Under the pieces are notes generated by a model, which saw only the letters and a list, made by a program, of their open reading frames with translations, did no database searches and was not told where the DNA came from. Both the position numbers and the translations under genes were made by a program. A stretch of 64,000 nt of DNA, from positions 26,308,986 to 26,372,985 of the forward strand of contig OY294049.1 in NCBI GenBank assembly GCA_958510825.1, read 5' to 3'. Below, one piece after another: positions 20,650-32,227 of the stretch. This DNA is from Brachypterus glaber (taxonomy: Eukaryota > Arthropoda > Insecta > Coleoptera > Kateretidae). Within the stretch, counting starts at the first letter, position 1. Every line of letters starts with the position of its first letter.

Positions 20650-22177
20650 GCTAATTGTTTATAAACGGTGTCCCAGAATGTTCTCTTAGGGGTATTTAGA
20701 TCTCGTCAAAATAATGCCACAAGTTAATATAAATTTTTTGGCTACGCTCCCTTACTCTGAGATATTTGCCCCTCAAGATAAAATAGAAAAATCATCCAAA
20801 TTTTTAGGATAACTTTTTTACTTTTTAATATCTTTTAACAATTTTTTCAGGTTTGTTTAAGAAAATTAATGCGCATCGAGTAATTTTAACAGAAGTTTTG
20901 AAAGTTATCAGAAAACTCAGGGGCGTATTTCCGTTATGGTTCCAAACCTCCAAGTTTTTTAGAGTTAAAAATTTTAGACTTTTTATTACTTGTGATAGAA
21001 AAAGGTTATAACCCTTTTTCTTCATAATAATTCTTCATTTTTTAGACACTGTTTTATAATTTTTTGTCGATATTTAGTAGTCTATACAAATTACCTTAGT
21101 TTGTGTAATTGCGAGCGTATGTAGAAAAAGTAAACTTAGCCTATCACACCAGTCTGGAAACAATTTTTAGCTCAACTTTCATATAACTTAAGCTGTTTTC
21201 ATAATTAATTTATTTAGAGCTTTGGCATATATTTAAGACCAAATTTTAAAAAATCTATCGTTGCGTTTTCGAGAAGAACGATTTTCATTTGTTTTAACAA
21301 AAAAAATATGACACATTTAAAAAAGTTTCAGATTTTACGTCAAAAAGTGCTAAATTGCTTTTTAAGGGAGATAGAGTACTTTTAAAGGGCATTTGTAGAA
21401 TATTTATCACTTCATATCTCAGAAACGGTTTAAGTTAGTAAAAATTTCATGTTAATTTATTTGCCCCTCAAATTTCATGTTAATAAACTATTGAAGGACC
21501 CATAAATGTTAACATTTAACGTTTTATTAAAATTAAGTTTTTGACCAGGGGCGTAGATAATGGGTGCCTCATGGGTTAGACATTTAGTTTTTTTTATGTC
21601 ATAAAATGATAATGTTTATTGGTTGAATACTACAGTAAAAATTTCACGTCACATTAAAAACAAATGAAAATCGTTTTTCTCAAAACTAGAATAAGGTATA
21701 TATTATATTATTATTATATTATATATTATATAGTAATTATATTACATATTATGTAATAAAACATATTTTTAAATATTTCTATACTGATGCACTTGCGATC
21801 CTGTACTTTTGCATTTGTCATATTTATTCCGGGATATGTTCTTATAAACGTTTTTACTTTGAAAACTCTATACGTTTGTAATTGCTGAAGTCAACGTTTT
21901 TAAAAATAAATGTTGATTCGTAGAATGTTGAATAAATACCATTTATCCACGGCCGTGATTTATAGGCCTATACATCACGGGTCTGTAAAAAAACTTTAAA
22001 CTGTAAAAAGTCCGTGTATAAAGTATAGTACTCTATTCGCGTATACTTTGCTTTTATTTGTAGAACGTTTTCTCCTAAGAACAATATGCGTTTTATTAAA
22101 AAATGGGAGAAAACAAATCAAACAGTTGATATTTTATTTATTTTCTTAAAAAACTTAAGGCCTAAAATTGTGGTGAT
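20650..22177. other. AT-rich intron sequence, probable old repeat
   Basis: Starts with CGGTGTCCCAGAATGTTCTC, which has the look of a DNA-transposon end, but no partner end was found. An AT dinucleotide-rich patch lies at 21700-21760. No coding sequence is seen up to the RhoGEF acceptor. Confidence 0.4.
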
Positions 22178-22210
22178 ATGCTATATCTGATGGAAAGTCT
22201 TTTATTTCAG

Positions 22211-22405
22211 ACCCCCACTCTTCCGCATAGTCATAGTAGAACCGGTTCAAGCCCGGCAATGATGCAGCAAGGTTCTTCGCCGACGAACCAGGGCCCAGGA
22301 GGCGCAAAAGCCACCCGAACCAATACGTACCCAAAAATACCCGAGAAATTTAGGGTTAAAAACGAACAGCCTCAACCCAGCGAAGAAGAGGTTATATACT
22401 TTTGA
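22211..22405 (+). CDS. RhoGEF (Lbc/AKAP13/ARHGEF18 type), terminal exon
   Basis: The acceptor TTTATTTCAG ends at 22210, phase 0, matching the donor at 6408 after a 15.8-kb intron. The 64 codons read TPTLPHSHSRTGSSPAMMQQ ... ATRTNTYPKIPEKFRVKNEQ and end SEEEVIYF at TGA 22403-22405. The RTNTYPKIPEKFR block is the conserved C-terminal signature I associate with this RhoGEF family. The last residues (V-I-Y-F) could serve as a class II PDZ ligand, which would fit a junctional RhoGEF; that is inference. The three visible exons give 243 codons in one frame. An AATAAA lies only 12 bases after the stop (22417-22422). Confidence 0.75.
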   Translation, partial: TPTLPHSHSRTGSSPAMMQQGSSPTNQGPGGAKATRTNTYPKIPEKFRVKNEQPQPSEEEVIYF

Positions 22406-22416
22406 CAAGTAAAAAT

Positions 22417-22422
22417 AATAAA
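22417..22422 (+). promoter_or_regulatory. Possible polyadenylation signal of the RhoGEF gene
   Basis: AATAAA twelve bases past the stop codon. In such AT-rich sequence it could be chance; the site so close to the stop would give a very short 3' UTR. Confidence 0.3.
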
Positions 22423-23044
22423 CAAACCTGTTCTATTCGTGAATTCTAAATGGTGATACTTCTTCTGTAATATTTTTTATTTAGACATTGTTTTTTAATT
22501 TATTATTGTACATTATACAAAATTGTTAGGTTTTTAAAACGGAATTTAGAAATTGTGAGTTTTATACTGTCATTACTGAAATTTTATCGTAAACACAAAT
22601 CATATTCTAAAATATTTGAAGCATAGTAATTCTATGGGGAATATTCTTATTCTCTACTGTTATCTCAATTTTAAAATGTTTAAATTAAAATACTGAATGA
22701 GACGAAAAAAACTATAAATATTTTCTTGTAATTAAAAGTAAAAACAGAATTTAAATAGGCCCAGAGATTTAAGATTACGACGTCACAAGGTGCTGTCATA
22801 GCTATTCAGATGCAATGTAGCAAAAATATTAAACATCTCTAGTTGTTTAGAATTCTACGTGTCAACGTTTAGTTGTTGAATTTTCTTAATATCATTTAAA
22901 AGCTTAGACTAAAAATATTCTTAAAAATTCATTTTCGAATTCTTAAGTAAATACGTTCTAATGATACATTTATTTTGCAATTTTATTTCGTAATTTGTTA
23001 AAATATTCTGTAAATATGATGTTTTCTTTTCTTTACTTCTAACT

Positions 23045-23130
23045 TTGTAAGTTGTGGGTGCTCCTTGTGGGTTTGACCCGTTTGTACCTCAAAGCTTTAT
23101 AAATAAATAAATAAATAAATAAAAAACACT
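23045..23130 (+). repeat. LINE 3' tail with (TAAA)n microsatellite
   Basis: GGGTTTGACCCGTTTGTACC, TCAAAGCTTTATAAATAAAT and then six further TAAA repeats. This is the usual form of a non-LTR retrotransposon 3' end; the body upstream is too short or decayed to identify. Confidence 0.5.
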
Positions 23131-25010
23131 CAGAATTAAGAATGTACTTCACTTGTTCATGAATTACATGTAAAAAGTTTTAGTCTCGGATTCAATTCGT
23201 TTAAAAGATATTAAGTAAAATGTTTAGCAAACTACTGTCATTTCACAATGTGGGCTAACATGCTATTGCAAAACTCAGTCGAAGTATTGACAAAATAAAT
23301 ATATTAGGTTTAAAAAGGCAATTTTCGACGTATAACAACATACCTACAAGGCATTTGTAGCAATAAATATTTACTGGACTGGCTTTAATTTGTTTTATTT
23401 GTGTTCTGTGCATCGAGCTATATAAGATTCGTATTTAACATAATTAAATTTAATTACGTTCCTGTCTCACATTAATCTGTTTTAAATATAAACATTTTAC
23501 TATAAATGTGACACAGACTATATTTATATTTAACCAGGTTGGTGACATCTTTGTTATTTATTTAGTTCCAGATGGCACTAAAATCATACATAAAGTAAAG
23601 GTTTTCTTCCTCGTATATTCAAAAAGTTTTACATGATCTAGAATATATTAATAGAGTTACCAAAAGTAAATTTTAATTTCTAGGGTCTTTTGTTACAGTT
23701 GGTATAGTGGTTTCATTGGTTAGAACACTCGAATGTTGCGAGAGTAGGGATGTAGAAAATGAAACAGGTCAGTACGTGAGTACTTGCGAAGAAGCGTGCA
23801 ATGCATTGCAATGGACCGTTATATAGAAATATTTTGTCGAAACAAAGTCCTACCCTGTCACTAAATCCGTTGTTTTATCGTGCGTTTGTTTACACTCACT
23901 GCATTTTGAATATACTATAGTATATCCAATTCCAATCTGGCTATTTAAATTTCGCGCAACAAGTAGGATTCAAAATGAATTCCAACTTTGTTATTCACTC
24001 GCGTGACAAAACAATTGCTTGAACTTGCGTATTAGAATTTACCAGACTGACGAGTAAGTTATTTGTTTAAATGGTCATGGTTATTTATGACGTCATTGTA
24101 TTTTTATTGTAACAGAACGCGAGAATAAATTAACCAAATAACAAAATTATAATGTAATTTAATTGTTATACGCCAAAAATTGCCTAAACTGTATGTTTTT
24201 CCATCTTATATCTCCAATATTAAGACAAAAATAATTAAAAATATTAAAATGTTCATTTTACTATTCAATAGTGTTGTTAAATATTGACTATACATATATA
24301 AATCTATGTACAATCTCGTTAAAATTATATTTGTACATAATCTTTTTCTTAGTCTTCCTCAGAAAAATCAGTATTTTTAAAATATACACAAATTTTGTGA
24401 CAATATAATAGTAAGATAAATTAGATTTTAATTTATTTACTTTTTAAAATTATGTTTCTTTTTTTAATACATATATTTTTATTTATTTTTCTGATTTATT
24501 TAACACTGATACTTTACTGAATTTAACACCATTAGATTAAATTTTACCAGAATAATTTATAATCGAATAAAAGCCAGGGCTTCCACCAAGTCAGGGAAGT
24601 CATGAAAAAGTCGGATAATTAGCCATTTTTACCGAAAAGTAAGGGAAAACTTCCACTTTTAGAAAATTTCTTTTTAAAGCCAATGTATGCTTTGACGTGA
24701 TGAAAAAATTATCCTATTAATCAGTGATTTAAAAGTGTTATATAAAGTAGAAATATTTTTTCAAATTTATACAAATTAATCTTCTTGTAAATTTATATTC
24801 CTATATTATAAAAAATGGCCTACATTTTTCAAGCGAATCTAAAATATTTTTTATAAAAATCTAAAATTTATTTAAAAATTGTATATTACTTATTCTCTTT
24901 CTAGATTTAAAAATCGTTTTAGGGATTATTTATTCAAAAGTAGATTTAGTTTTAGTCTTTAGATTGAATATAATTTTTAAAACAAATATTTGATTATTGG
25001 GAGAAATTGA
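23131..25010. other. Intergenic AT-rich stretch with one dispersed repeat
   Basis: Contains the + strand copy (23715-23935) of the repeat at 2150-2365. The remainder shows no ORF, RNA gene or clear terminal repeat. A GTCAGGGAAGTCATGAAAAA segment near 24590 resembles the ends of the 27140-28358 element. Confidence 0.5.
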
Positions 25011-25016
25011 TGGGTT

Positions 25017-25154
25017 CCCTATAAAAAATGCCATATTGAAACGTACTGAAACACAGATATGATTCCAAATATGTATTGAAAAGTAATTTTTAATACGTAT
25101 TTGGAATCGTCTGAATTTGTTTTAATACGTTTCAATACGACATTTTTTATAGGG
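25017..25154. mobile_element. 138-bp palindromic MITE
   Basis: CCCTATAAAAAATGCCATAT at the left is mirrored at the right (GACATTTTTTATAGGG), with arms of about 65 bp including TTGAAACGTA and ATTCCAAATA. Confidence 0.7.
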
Positions 25155-25754
25155 TTCGTTTATTATGGTATTTGTAGAGCTAACCAGTGGGTGGTACCCT
25201 AACTAACCTACTATCCAGTGCTGCTTTAATTAGGGATGAAGGAAATACTCGGCAGCTATTTGGAGAATAATTCGGGAATAATTCAACTGTTTTCATAAAG
25301 TTTGCTTTCTGGAAATAGTAAGACAGGGGCGCAACCTCTGGGCGCAGCCCCTGGAGTAAATATTTCCTATGACAACAAAATTTCATGAATTATTCCCGAT
25401 TATTCGAAGACTCGCGTGTAATTGGGAAGATTATTTTTTAACGTTTAAGTAAGAAAACTTAACCATATTAATAACGGTATTTATAAAATTTCTAGAATAG
25501 AATGGACTAATTCAACTAGGTACATATTTGCAAATCGGCAGTAAATATACTTAGTAGTTATATACTTAGTAGGTTTATGCAGGAATATTAATTCATATTC
25601 TTACAGTCCTCTTATTTGTTAGTAAATTTTATCCACAGATCTTTTTTGGTTATTTTTTAAGTTTGAGAAAAACCTGATGATATAAAATTATATCAGAATT
25701 AAAGAACATTTCAATAAATAAAATCAAAATAATTCAAAAAATCTCAGTATGATA

Positions 25755-26843
25755 ACACTAGGCAACAAATCGCATTTTTTTGTTTTGTCCCGATCAGAAG
25801 TAAATTTTTCTTACTAACTCGAGGACGCAGAATCCGAATCTGACCTTAGAAAAATTTCAGCACCTCACATTTTTGAGGTTTGTAAGTAAGTCTAGGAAAT
25901 ATATTTTTTTTTTAATCTTAAGAGTAGGATTTTGAAAATTTTAGGGTACCTATATTAAAAAAAATACGAGGAATTCAAAAATCTATATACCCAGTACACA
26001 GTAAAGTCGCGAAAAAAATATAAAATAAAAAGCTTAAAAAGTCCAGAGTTTTCTTAGTTGCAAATTTGTAGCAAAACTATCAAATTTGTATAAACATTTT
26101 ATACGACTGATTTTGTAGATTATAAAATTCTCTACAAAAATATTTATACAAATATTTGTTTATTTTGCTTACTTTCTTCATAAAAAGTAAATAAATGAAA
26201 AACCAATAAAATTAAAGCACATAGTGTAAATTTTTGTTCCTGAGCCCAAAAAATATATTTTTCTTATAAATTTAAATAAAATCCAGCACGTCTTATTTTT
26301 TAAATTTTAGTATAGGCAATTATGTTAGTTTAAAAATAATTAAAAAAAAAACAATATTTCTTATTTTTTTTTGTTTTTTAATGGTTTTACATCATAAAAG
26401 TATTGCTTCATTACTTAAGGACCATATTCGGTAATATATTTTTAGTGAATTTTTGACTTACTAGTGATGCTTTTTGGCGTTTTTCAGCATGGGTACATGG
26501 TACTAAGCTTGTCCCCTTATGAACCCATCTCCTCACCGCCCTACTTAGTTGTGTCACAGGATCAATTTTTTTTTTAAATACCAACTACGAATTTAAAGTT
26601 TCCACAATCTTGGGTATTTTTTAACTAATATTGAGTCGCTGAATCTAAATTAGTCCTCAGAATATTTTTATATCCCATGATTTAAGAACAAAAGATGGTA
26701 AAACAATGATTTTTAACCACTTTTGTCTCATTTGTCTCAGAAATCTGAGGTAGTAGAAACATGCTGAGATTCGGTCTCAGCGACCCAAAATTAGTAAAAA
26801 AAACGTGAATTCAACCAGGGCAAGAAACTGTGTTGCCCAGTGT
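25755..26843. mobile_element. 1.1-kb element with ACACTRGGCAACA ends
   Basis: ACACTAGGCAACA at 25755 and TGTTGCCCAGTGT at 26831-26843 are inverted. Short inner similarities include AATCTGA / TCTCAG-type segments. No coding sequence. Boundaries rest on 13 bp of inverted repeat, so the call is tentative. Confidence 0.4.
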
Positions 26844-27139
26844 CAATTATTTAGAAAATTCGCAGTATAATTATTGTAATATGACAGAAACACATGGTCA
26901 AAAATACCGTTAAATGATTGGTTAATAAAAACGTTGAAAAATAATCTATCAAACATATTGTCAGCTTTTCGACAGCTACTTGCAAATTTAACATAAAGAA
27001 CCCAATTGCAAACAAGGGCGGCTATCGTTTTTTGCTTTCTAAAGAAAAAGCTATAAAAATCTAGTGCAGTATCAATTTATAAACGATCTTAAATTGTCAA
27101 ATTGTCAAATATTTTAATTTGTAGTCTGTATAATACCTA

Positions 27140-28358
27140 CAGGGTGGCCACTCTCTGAAAAACCGGGAAAAGTCAGGGAATTTGACCGACCGTAAAAGTC
27201 TGGGTAAAGTCAGGGAATTTTGTGAGAAGTCAGGGAAAATTTTGAAAAAAGCAAAAATTTTAGAAAATCTATGAAAACTTATGAAAAAGTCCAAACCTTA
27301 TTAATTGAAAAATTTTCGCCTGCGGCGACTACATTATACTTCTGTATAAAAGATTTGCCTATAAAAAAAACAAATTTACCAAACAAGTTTTTTTTTTTGT
27401 AATATTTTCACCTACAAAATTGTTCTTAGCTATAAAGCTGTAGGAAACAAGCAAAAAAAATATTTTTGCCTATTCTTTTACGTATTAATTAAAATTTTTG
27501 CCTGCGGCCCTAATGTTGTGCTTTTATTACAAATGCATGTATTTTTTTTTAATTTGCAAGGGCCTAATTTGTTTAATAACTTACTTTTATCTACTTTTTT
27601 TGCATATAAAAATTCGCCTGCGGCGCTTACATCGTGTTTTTTATGAATTCATGTATTATTTTTTATTTGCAAAGTCTTAGTTTATGTATTTAAAAATTAC
27701 TTTTTATTTTAAATTTTTTTGTGCTTGTTTTACAAATTCATATATTTTTTTTCAATCTGTGAAGGCTTCGTTTGTTTAAATAAAGTAAACTTTCCGCACT
27801 TTTTGCATATTATTGTAAAAATTTTAGCTGGCACTTTTACTAAGCTAAGCTAAGATATTTATTATATTTTTCCATATACAGTGCGGTCCACCCCCCCTTT
27901 TAACTTTTTATACGAGTTGAGATATCGACTTCAAATTTAGAACTCTTAAATAAGACAACTAAACTAACTAAAAAGTCCAAACTATCTTTTAGCATATATT
28001 TGATATTTCAGCTCTTAAAATGTGGGCAGGGGGGCCTGGGGGGACATTTTTTTAAATGGAAAGGGGGGTCGTGTGATACATGTGCCCCCATGCCCCCCTG
28101 CCCACATTTTAAGAGCTGAAAGTATTAAATATATGCTAAAAGATAGTTTAAGTTGTCTTATTTAAAAGTTCCAAATTTGAAGTCGATATCTCAACTGGTT
28201 CAAAAGTTAAGAGGGGAGGGGAGGGGGTGACCCTTGGATCGCTCTGTATTTCGGGAAACAGTCGTTTTTTTTTGTCATAAGACTTTCCTTCAATCAAAAA
28301 AATTGCCTGGAAAACCGGGAAAAGTCAGGGAAATTTGTTTCTAAATAGTGGCCACCTA
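27140..28358. mobile_element. 1.2-kb element with AGGGTGGCCACT ends and GCCTGCGGCG arrays
   Basis: AGGGTGGCCACT at 27141 is inverted at 28348-28357 (AGTGGCCACC). Just inside both ends is ACCGGGAAAAGTCAGGGAA, in direct orientation. The interior holds about four diverged units of roughly 90-150 bp, each with TCGCCTGCGGC followed by TTTTATA- and TTTTTGCATATT-type text. The same GCCGCAGGC unit fills much of 49590-50620. A separate MITE (27879-28245) is inserted. Confidence 0.55.
27879..28245. mobile_element. 367-bp mariner-type MITE, CAGTGCGGTCC family
   Basis: TA-flanked. The ends CAGTGCGGTCCACCCCCC and the inverse ending GGATCGCTCTG enclose two long arms (GATATCGACTTCAAATTT, TTTTAGCATATATT, AGCTCTTAAAATGTGGGCAG). 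A 706-bp copy of the same family with extra interior lies at 58499-59204. Confidence 0.75.
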
Positions 28359-28610
28359 CGAATTATAATTATTATATAATTTTGGAAAGTAAAAAGTAAC
28401 CTAATAAAATAAAATATTTTTTTATGGCTGCCAATAAGTAATTTATAGTGCACTATTATAGCATATATAAAACTCGATTAGCATCACTATTATAATAATA
28501 CTGATGCTTATCAAGTTTTATTCAAAAATATTTTTGTTCTACTTTAGTACCTAAACTTTTTATCGATATATTTTATTAATCAGCACCATTTTTGGTTTCC
28601 TCTATGGAGT

Positions 28611-29096
28611 CATATAGTTAATTTTATTACTATAGCCTATTATGTAGTATTTCAGTGGACCAGTTATACCAACATACATCATTCATAATATCTTGTGTTT
28701 CATTCATTATCCAACTAAAAAAATTTGGTAGCCCTGATCTTTTTCCGCTTTGTTGTCATGTTTATTTTGTATAGATAAGAAGATAACATAATATTCTTTA
28801 AATATTATGCATCAAATAATTGAAATTTTCCAGCAGAGTAATATAATTCATGGAAGAGACCCTAAAAATTGTTTATTCCTTGTATTTTACCAAGACCTTG
28901 CATTAAAATTGGCGAAGTCGCCCGCTTACGCATGCGCATTACGTAAAATTTGCAAATTATGAATGAAACATCAAGAAATTATTATGAATGAACTTTTTTT
29001 CGGTAAGTAAGATTTCTTGTAAATACGAAACAACGGCAACAGTGTGAGATCTTTAATTTACTACATAATAGGCTATAGTAATAATGTTAACTATAT
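28611..29096. mobile_element. 0.49-kb foldback element
   Basis: CATATAGTTAATTTTATTAC plus TATAGCCTATTATGTAGTA is mirrored at 29050-29096. A second inner inverted pair is TGAATGAAACATCAAGAAAT / ATATCTTGTGTTTCATTCAT. No ORF. Confidence 0.65.
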
Positions 29097-29245
29097 GCAG
29101 AATTGCGGCAAATAATAGATTTCTGCAGTTTACCTGAGTGTCGTCTTGTAAAAATTTCTTGAACTTAATAAGATTTTAGTTGAAGTGGTCGATTTCGCCT
29201 TTAAAGTGGTCGATTGTAGCATCTCTTTTAAAGCATTTAAATATA

Positions 29246-29955
29246 CAGGGTGCCGCCCCAGAACTCACGACCATCGTTGAAGGGACAAATATCAAAAAAT
29301 ATGAAAAAAAGATCGTATAAACATAGGGCCGCAAATCGGTCCTAATGGACTTACGGCCCACTGACTGTAAGTCTCTTAAAAAGGACTCCAAAAAAAGCGC
29401 TTATAAAATAATTTAACACTGCGGGGCGATTCCACATTAAAAACTAAGAAAAAAAAAAGTTTGTTACACCCTGGCCCAAAAATAAATATTAGGGTATGGA
29501 CTCTTTAAATGGCAACACTTTTTAGGGGAATGTCCTGTAATTCTTTTAAAATTGATTTTTCTCGAAAACCGTTGCTTTTACGGTATTACACTAAGAAAAT
29601 ATTTTTACTCAAAGAATCCATAACTTGTAAAAAGAATGCAAAAAATTTACACTGAAAAAAGTTTGGGGCAAAAATGTGGTAAGCCACAGCCACTTCTCTC
29701 GCCTAGACGCGCCTCCGGTAAAATTTACAAACTAAAATAACCTAAAATAATTGATCTTAATAATACTAAACCACAAGCAAAACCTCGTGTCTCTAGCTTA
29801 AAGAGCTCCAGAGATACATAAAAACCCCATTTTTGGTATCCCCTTTAATGGGCCATAATTCCCTTAGCGGGTCTACGTTTATATAAACTTTTTTTTATAT
29901 TTTTGGATGTAGTGTGTGTGTCTTTAAGGATGGTCGCGAGTTATGCGACACCCTG
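29246..29955. mobile_element. 0.71-kb MITE, CAGGGTGYCGC family
   Basis: TA followed by CAGGGTGCCGCCCCAGAACT, and at the right GCGAGTTATGCGACACCCTG. The interior (CTCGAAAACCGTTGCTTTTA, GTTTGGGGCAAAA) is related to the MITE at 6471-7282. Non-coding. Confidence 0.65.
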
Positions 29956-30306
29956 TCTATTAAACAGATATCTGTTAATTAAAAAAAACTAATATCAAGC
30001 AATAAAAAAAAATAAAATGATTTATTTAAGTATTTTAACGTAAATCAAAATTATGTATGTACTTAAAAACTTAAACAATGCAAATAAAATTATATTAATA
30101 AATAGAATAAATTATTAAAATAAAATATAGACACGATATAAAAATTTCCCCTTTTATTTTAAAAATGCAATCTTGCCTTGACACGTGTTTAAGAAAAATA
30201 TGGGGATGCAACACAAACTTAAGGATAGTTATCTTGTGAACTAATATTTTTTTAAAACAAAGAAATAAATACTAAATACTATTACTTCTTGTGATGTAGT
30301 CCCTTA

Positions 30307-30933
30307 TACACGGTGTTTGCAGTCTTTTGGCATTAAATAAAGGGGATAATTCTACATCACAAAATATGAAAAACCAACACAGGAACACATGTTCGGAAAT
30401 AAAGGAGCTACAGCCGTTCGAATATAGACATGTTAAATTTGGAACAAAAAAAAGCACCCATAAAATTTAAATGCCGCAGGGCGATTCTTCATTTAAAACT
30501 AAGCAAAAAGTATTCATCACCAAAACACCTAAATTTAATAATAAAGGAGTAATAGCCTTTTAAAAAGTAACATTTTTGGTGGCACAAAATGCTATTTCCT
30601 CTTAACTGCATTTTTTTAAAACGGTTGATCCTACAGTGCTACACCATATGTATTTTTACTCTATATTTTTTACAAAAAATCCAAAATTCTTTTTTGTCCG
30701 TCTAGGCACGTCTCTGGATATATTCAAAAAAATAAACATTATGCTCTTATTAATACTAGTATACATGCAAAATCAGGGTACCAGAGTTATTAATTAAAAA
30801 CCTAATTTTTAATACAATTTTAAAGGATATCTTAGGGTTTGTTCCGGACCTATATTCCTATGCTGGTTTTTTATGTTTTATGATGTATAATCATACCCCT
30901 TACTTAATGTCAAAAGACTGCAAACACCGTGTA
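30307..30933. mobile_element. 0.63-kb MITE, ACACGGTGTTTGCAG ends
   Basis: TATA-flanked inverted ends ACACGGTGTTTGCAGTCTTT and AAAGACTGCAAACACCGTGT. It shares internal text with the CAGGGTG families (GGAGCTACAGCC, ACGTCTCTGGA) and has no coding capacity. Confidence 0.65.
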
Positions 30934-31070
30934 TATGAAGTCTGTGATCAAAAACCGCTAAAAAACAGAAAACAAGAAAATTATTCCATTTTGGAAAAAT
31001 GGAAAAGCTGGTTTGGATGTAAAGGCTTCATATCGTTTCTTAAACAATTCTTAGATAACTAAAGTATTTA

Positions 31071-31221
31071 AAGCGCTATTCACAGGCTTACATAACCAAA
31101 CATAACACATATTGACATAATTTGCATAACCCATAAGACTATCCACTCTCCACTCTTTGTCATAATACATAGAAGAAATATATGCGTTATGTTTGGTTAT
31201 GCAACCCTGTGAATAGCGCTT
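31071..31221. mobile_element. 151-bp hairpin MITE
   Basis: AAGCGCTATTCACAGGCTTA...CATAACCAAACATAAC is mirrored by GTTATGTTTGGTTATGCAAC...GAATAGCGCTT; arms of about 42 bp. Confidence 0.75.
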
Positions 31222-31408
31222 AATAAAAATAATGTAAATAAATAATAGTACCTAATCTTAAAAACCTATTACATATTAGAAATTTAATATTTTATTACTG
31301 TATTATAAAAACTATGTTGTTGTGGTGTTTAATTTATTGCATAAAAATATGTTTCAAAAATTGTTAGTTTATTTTTTATCTACCGTTAAATGAAGTCAGT
31401 AGTAACAG

Positions 31409-31682
31409 ATATCGAGGGTATGGAGCCAAAACGATAAAAGTGACAAAATTAAATTTCCGAGATATACATGTTTAAAGCGGTTTAAAGATACTTAAAAATA
31501 GAAAGTTATTAGTTGTCAGGTTTTAAAATACTAGAAAATTAGAAAAACCCGGTAACTATAATTTTTAATACCATTTTAAAGGGTCTCTTAAAGAGAACGC
31601 AAAAAGATATGAATAGTGAATTAAGAGGTTGTTTTGAATTTTTTTATTCACTTACCGGGTTTTGGATCCACACCCTCGATAT
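31409..31682. mobile_element. 274-bp MITE with ATATCGAGGGT ends
   Basis: ATATCGAGGGTATGGAGCCA at the left and its inverse (TGGATCCACACCCTCGATAT) at the right, with inner ACCCGGTAA / TTACCGGGTT. Non-coding. Confidence 0.65.
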
Positions 31683-32227
31683 GAAAAAGCTATAATTTTG
31701 TGAACCATAGCTAGAAAATACTACTTTACACACATTTGTTCTTTTTAATTTTCCCGATATTTCAGAAAATTTCAGTACTTTATTATGTATTTTTTTAATA
31801 GTACTTTCAATAATTTTAATTTTGACTGGAAATTTATACTAAATCGGAATTTTTCTTCTATTTTTTTTATTTTCCAAAAAGGTGGAGACAATTTTTTTAT
31901 ATATTTTGAAATTTTACCTAATTGTTGATTTTAATTTTTTTAACCATACTAAGCTTAAATAATAAAAATTCTAAACTTTTCAAAAAAAAATACTTGTCTT
32001 TTTTTATAATGTAGCTTTTTCCTGATTTTTTAGCCACACTGCCCTGGATAGATTTTAAATATTAAAAGTGTACGAATTAGCTGTGGGGTTGGTATATATT
32101 TCTTTTGGTAAAACAACCAAGATAGGCTTAAGGGGACTTTTCGTTTCATAATTGGAAAAAAATAAGCTTTTTTTTTATTTTTGTGAAACTAATATTGTAT
32201 CTATTGAACTGATTTCTTTTGGACATA

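Noticed and set aside
23700..23760. tRNA-derived SINE head (TTGGTATAGTGG as A box)
   Set aside because: The A-box-like text is present, but no B box follows at the right distance, and the other copy at 2150-2365 lacks it.
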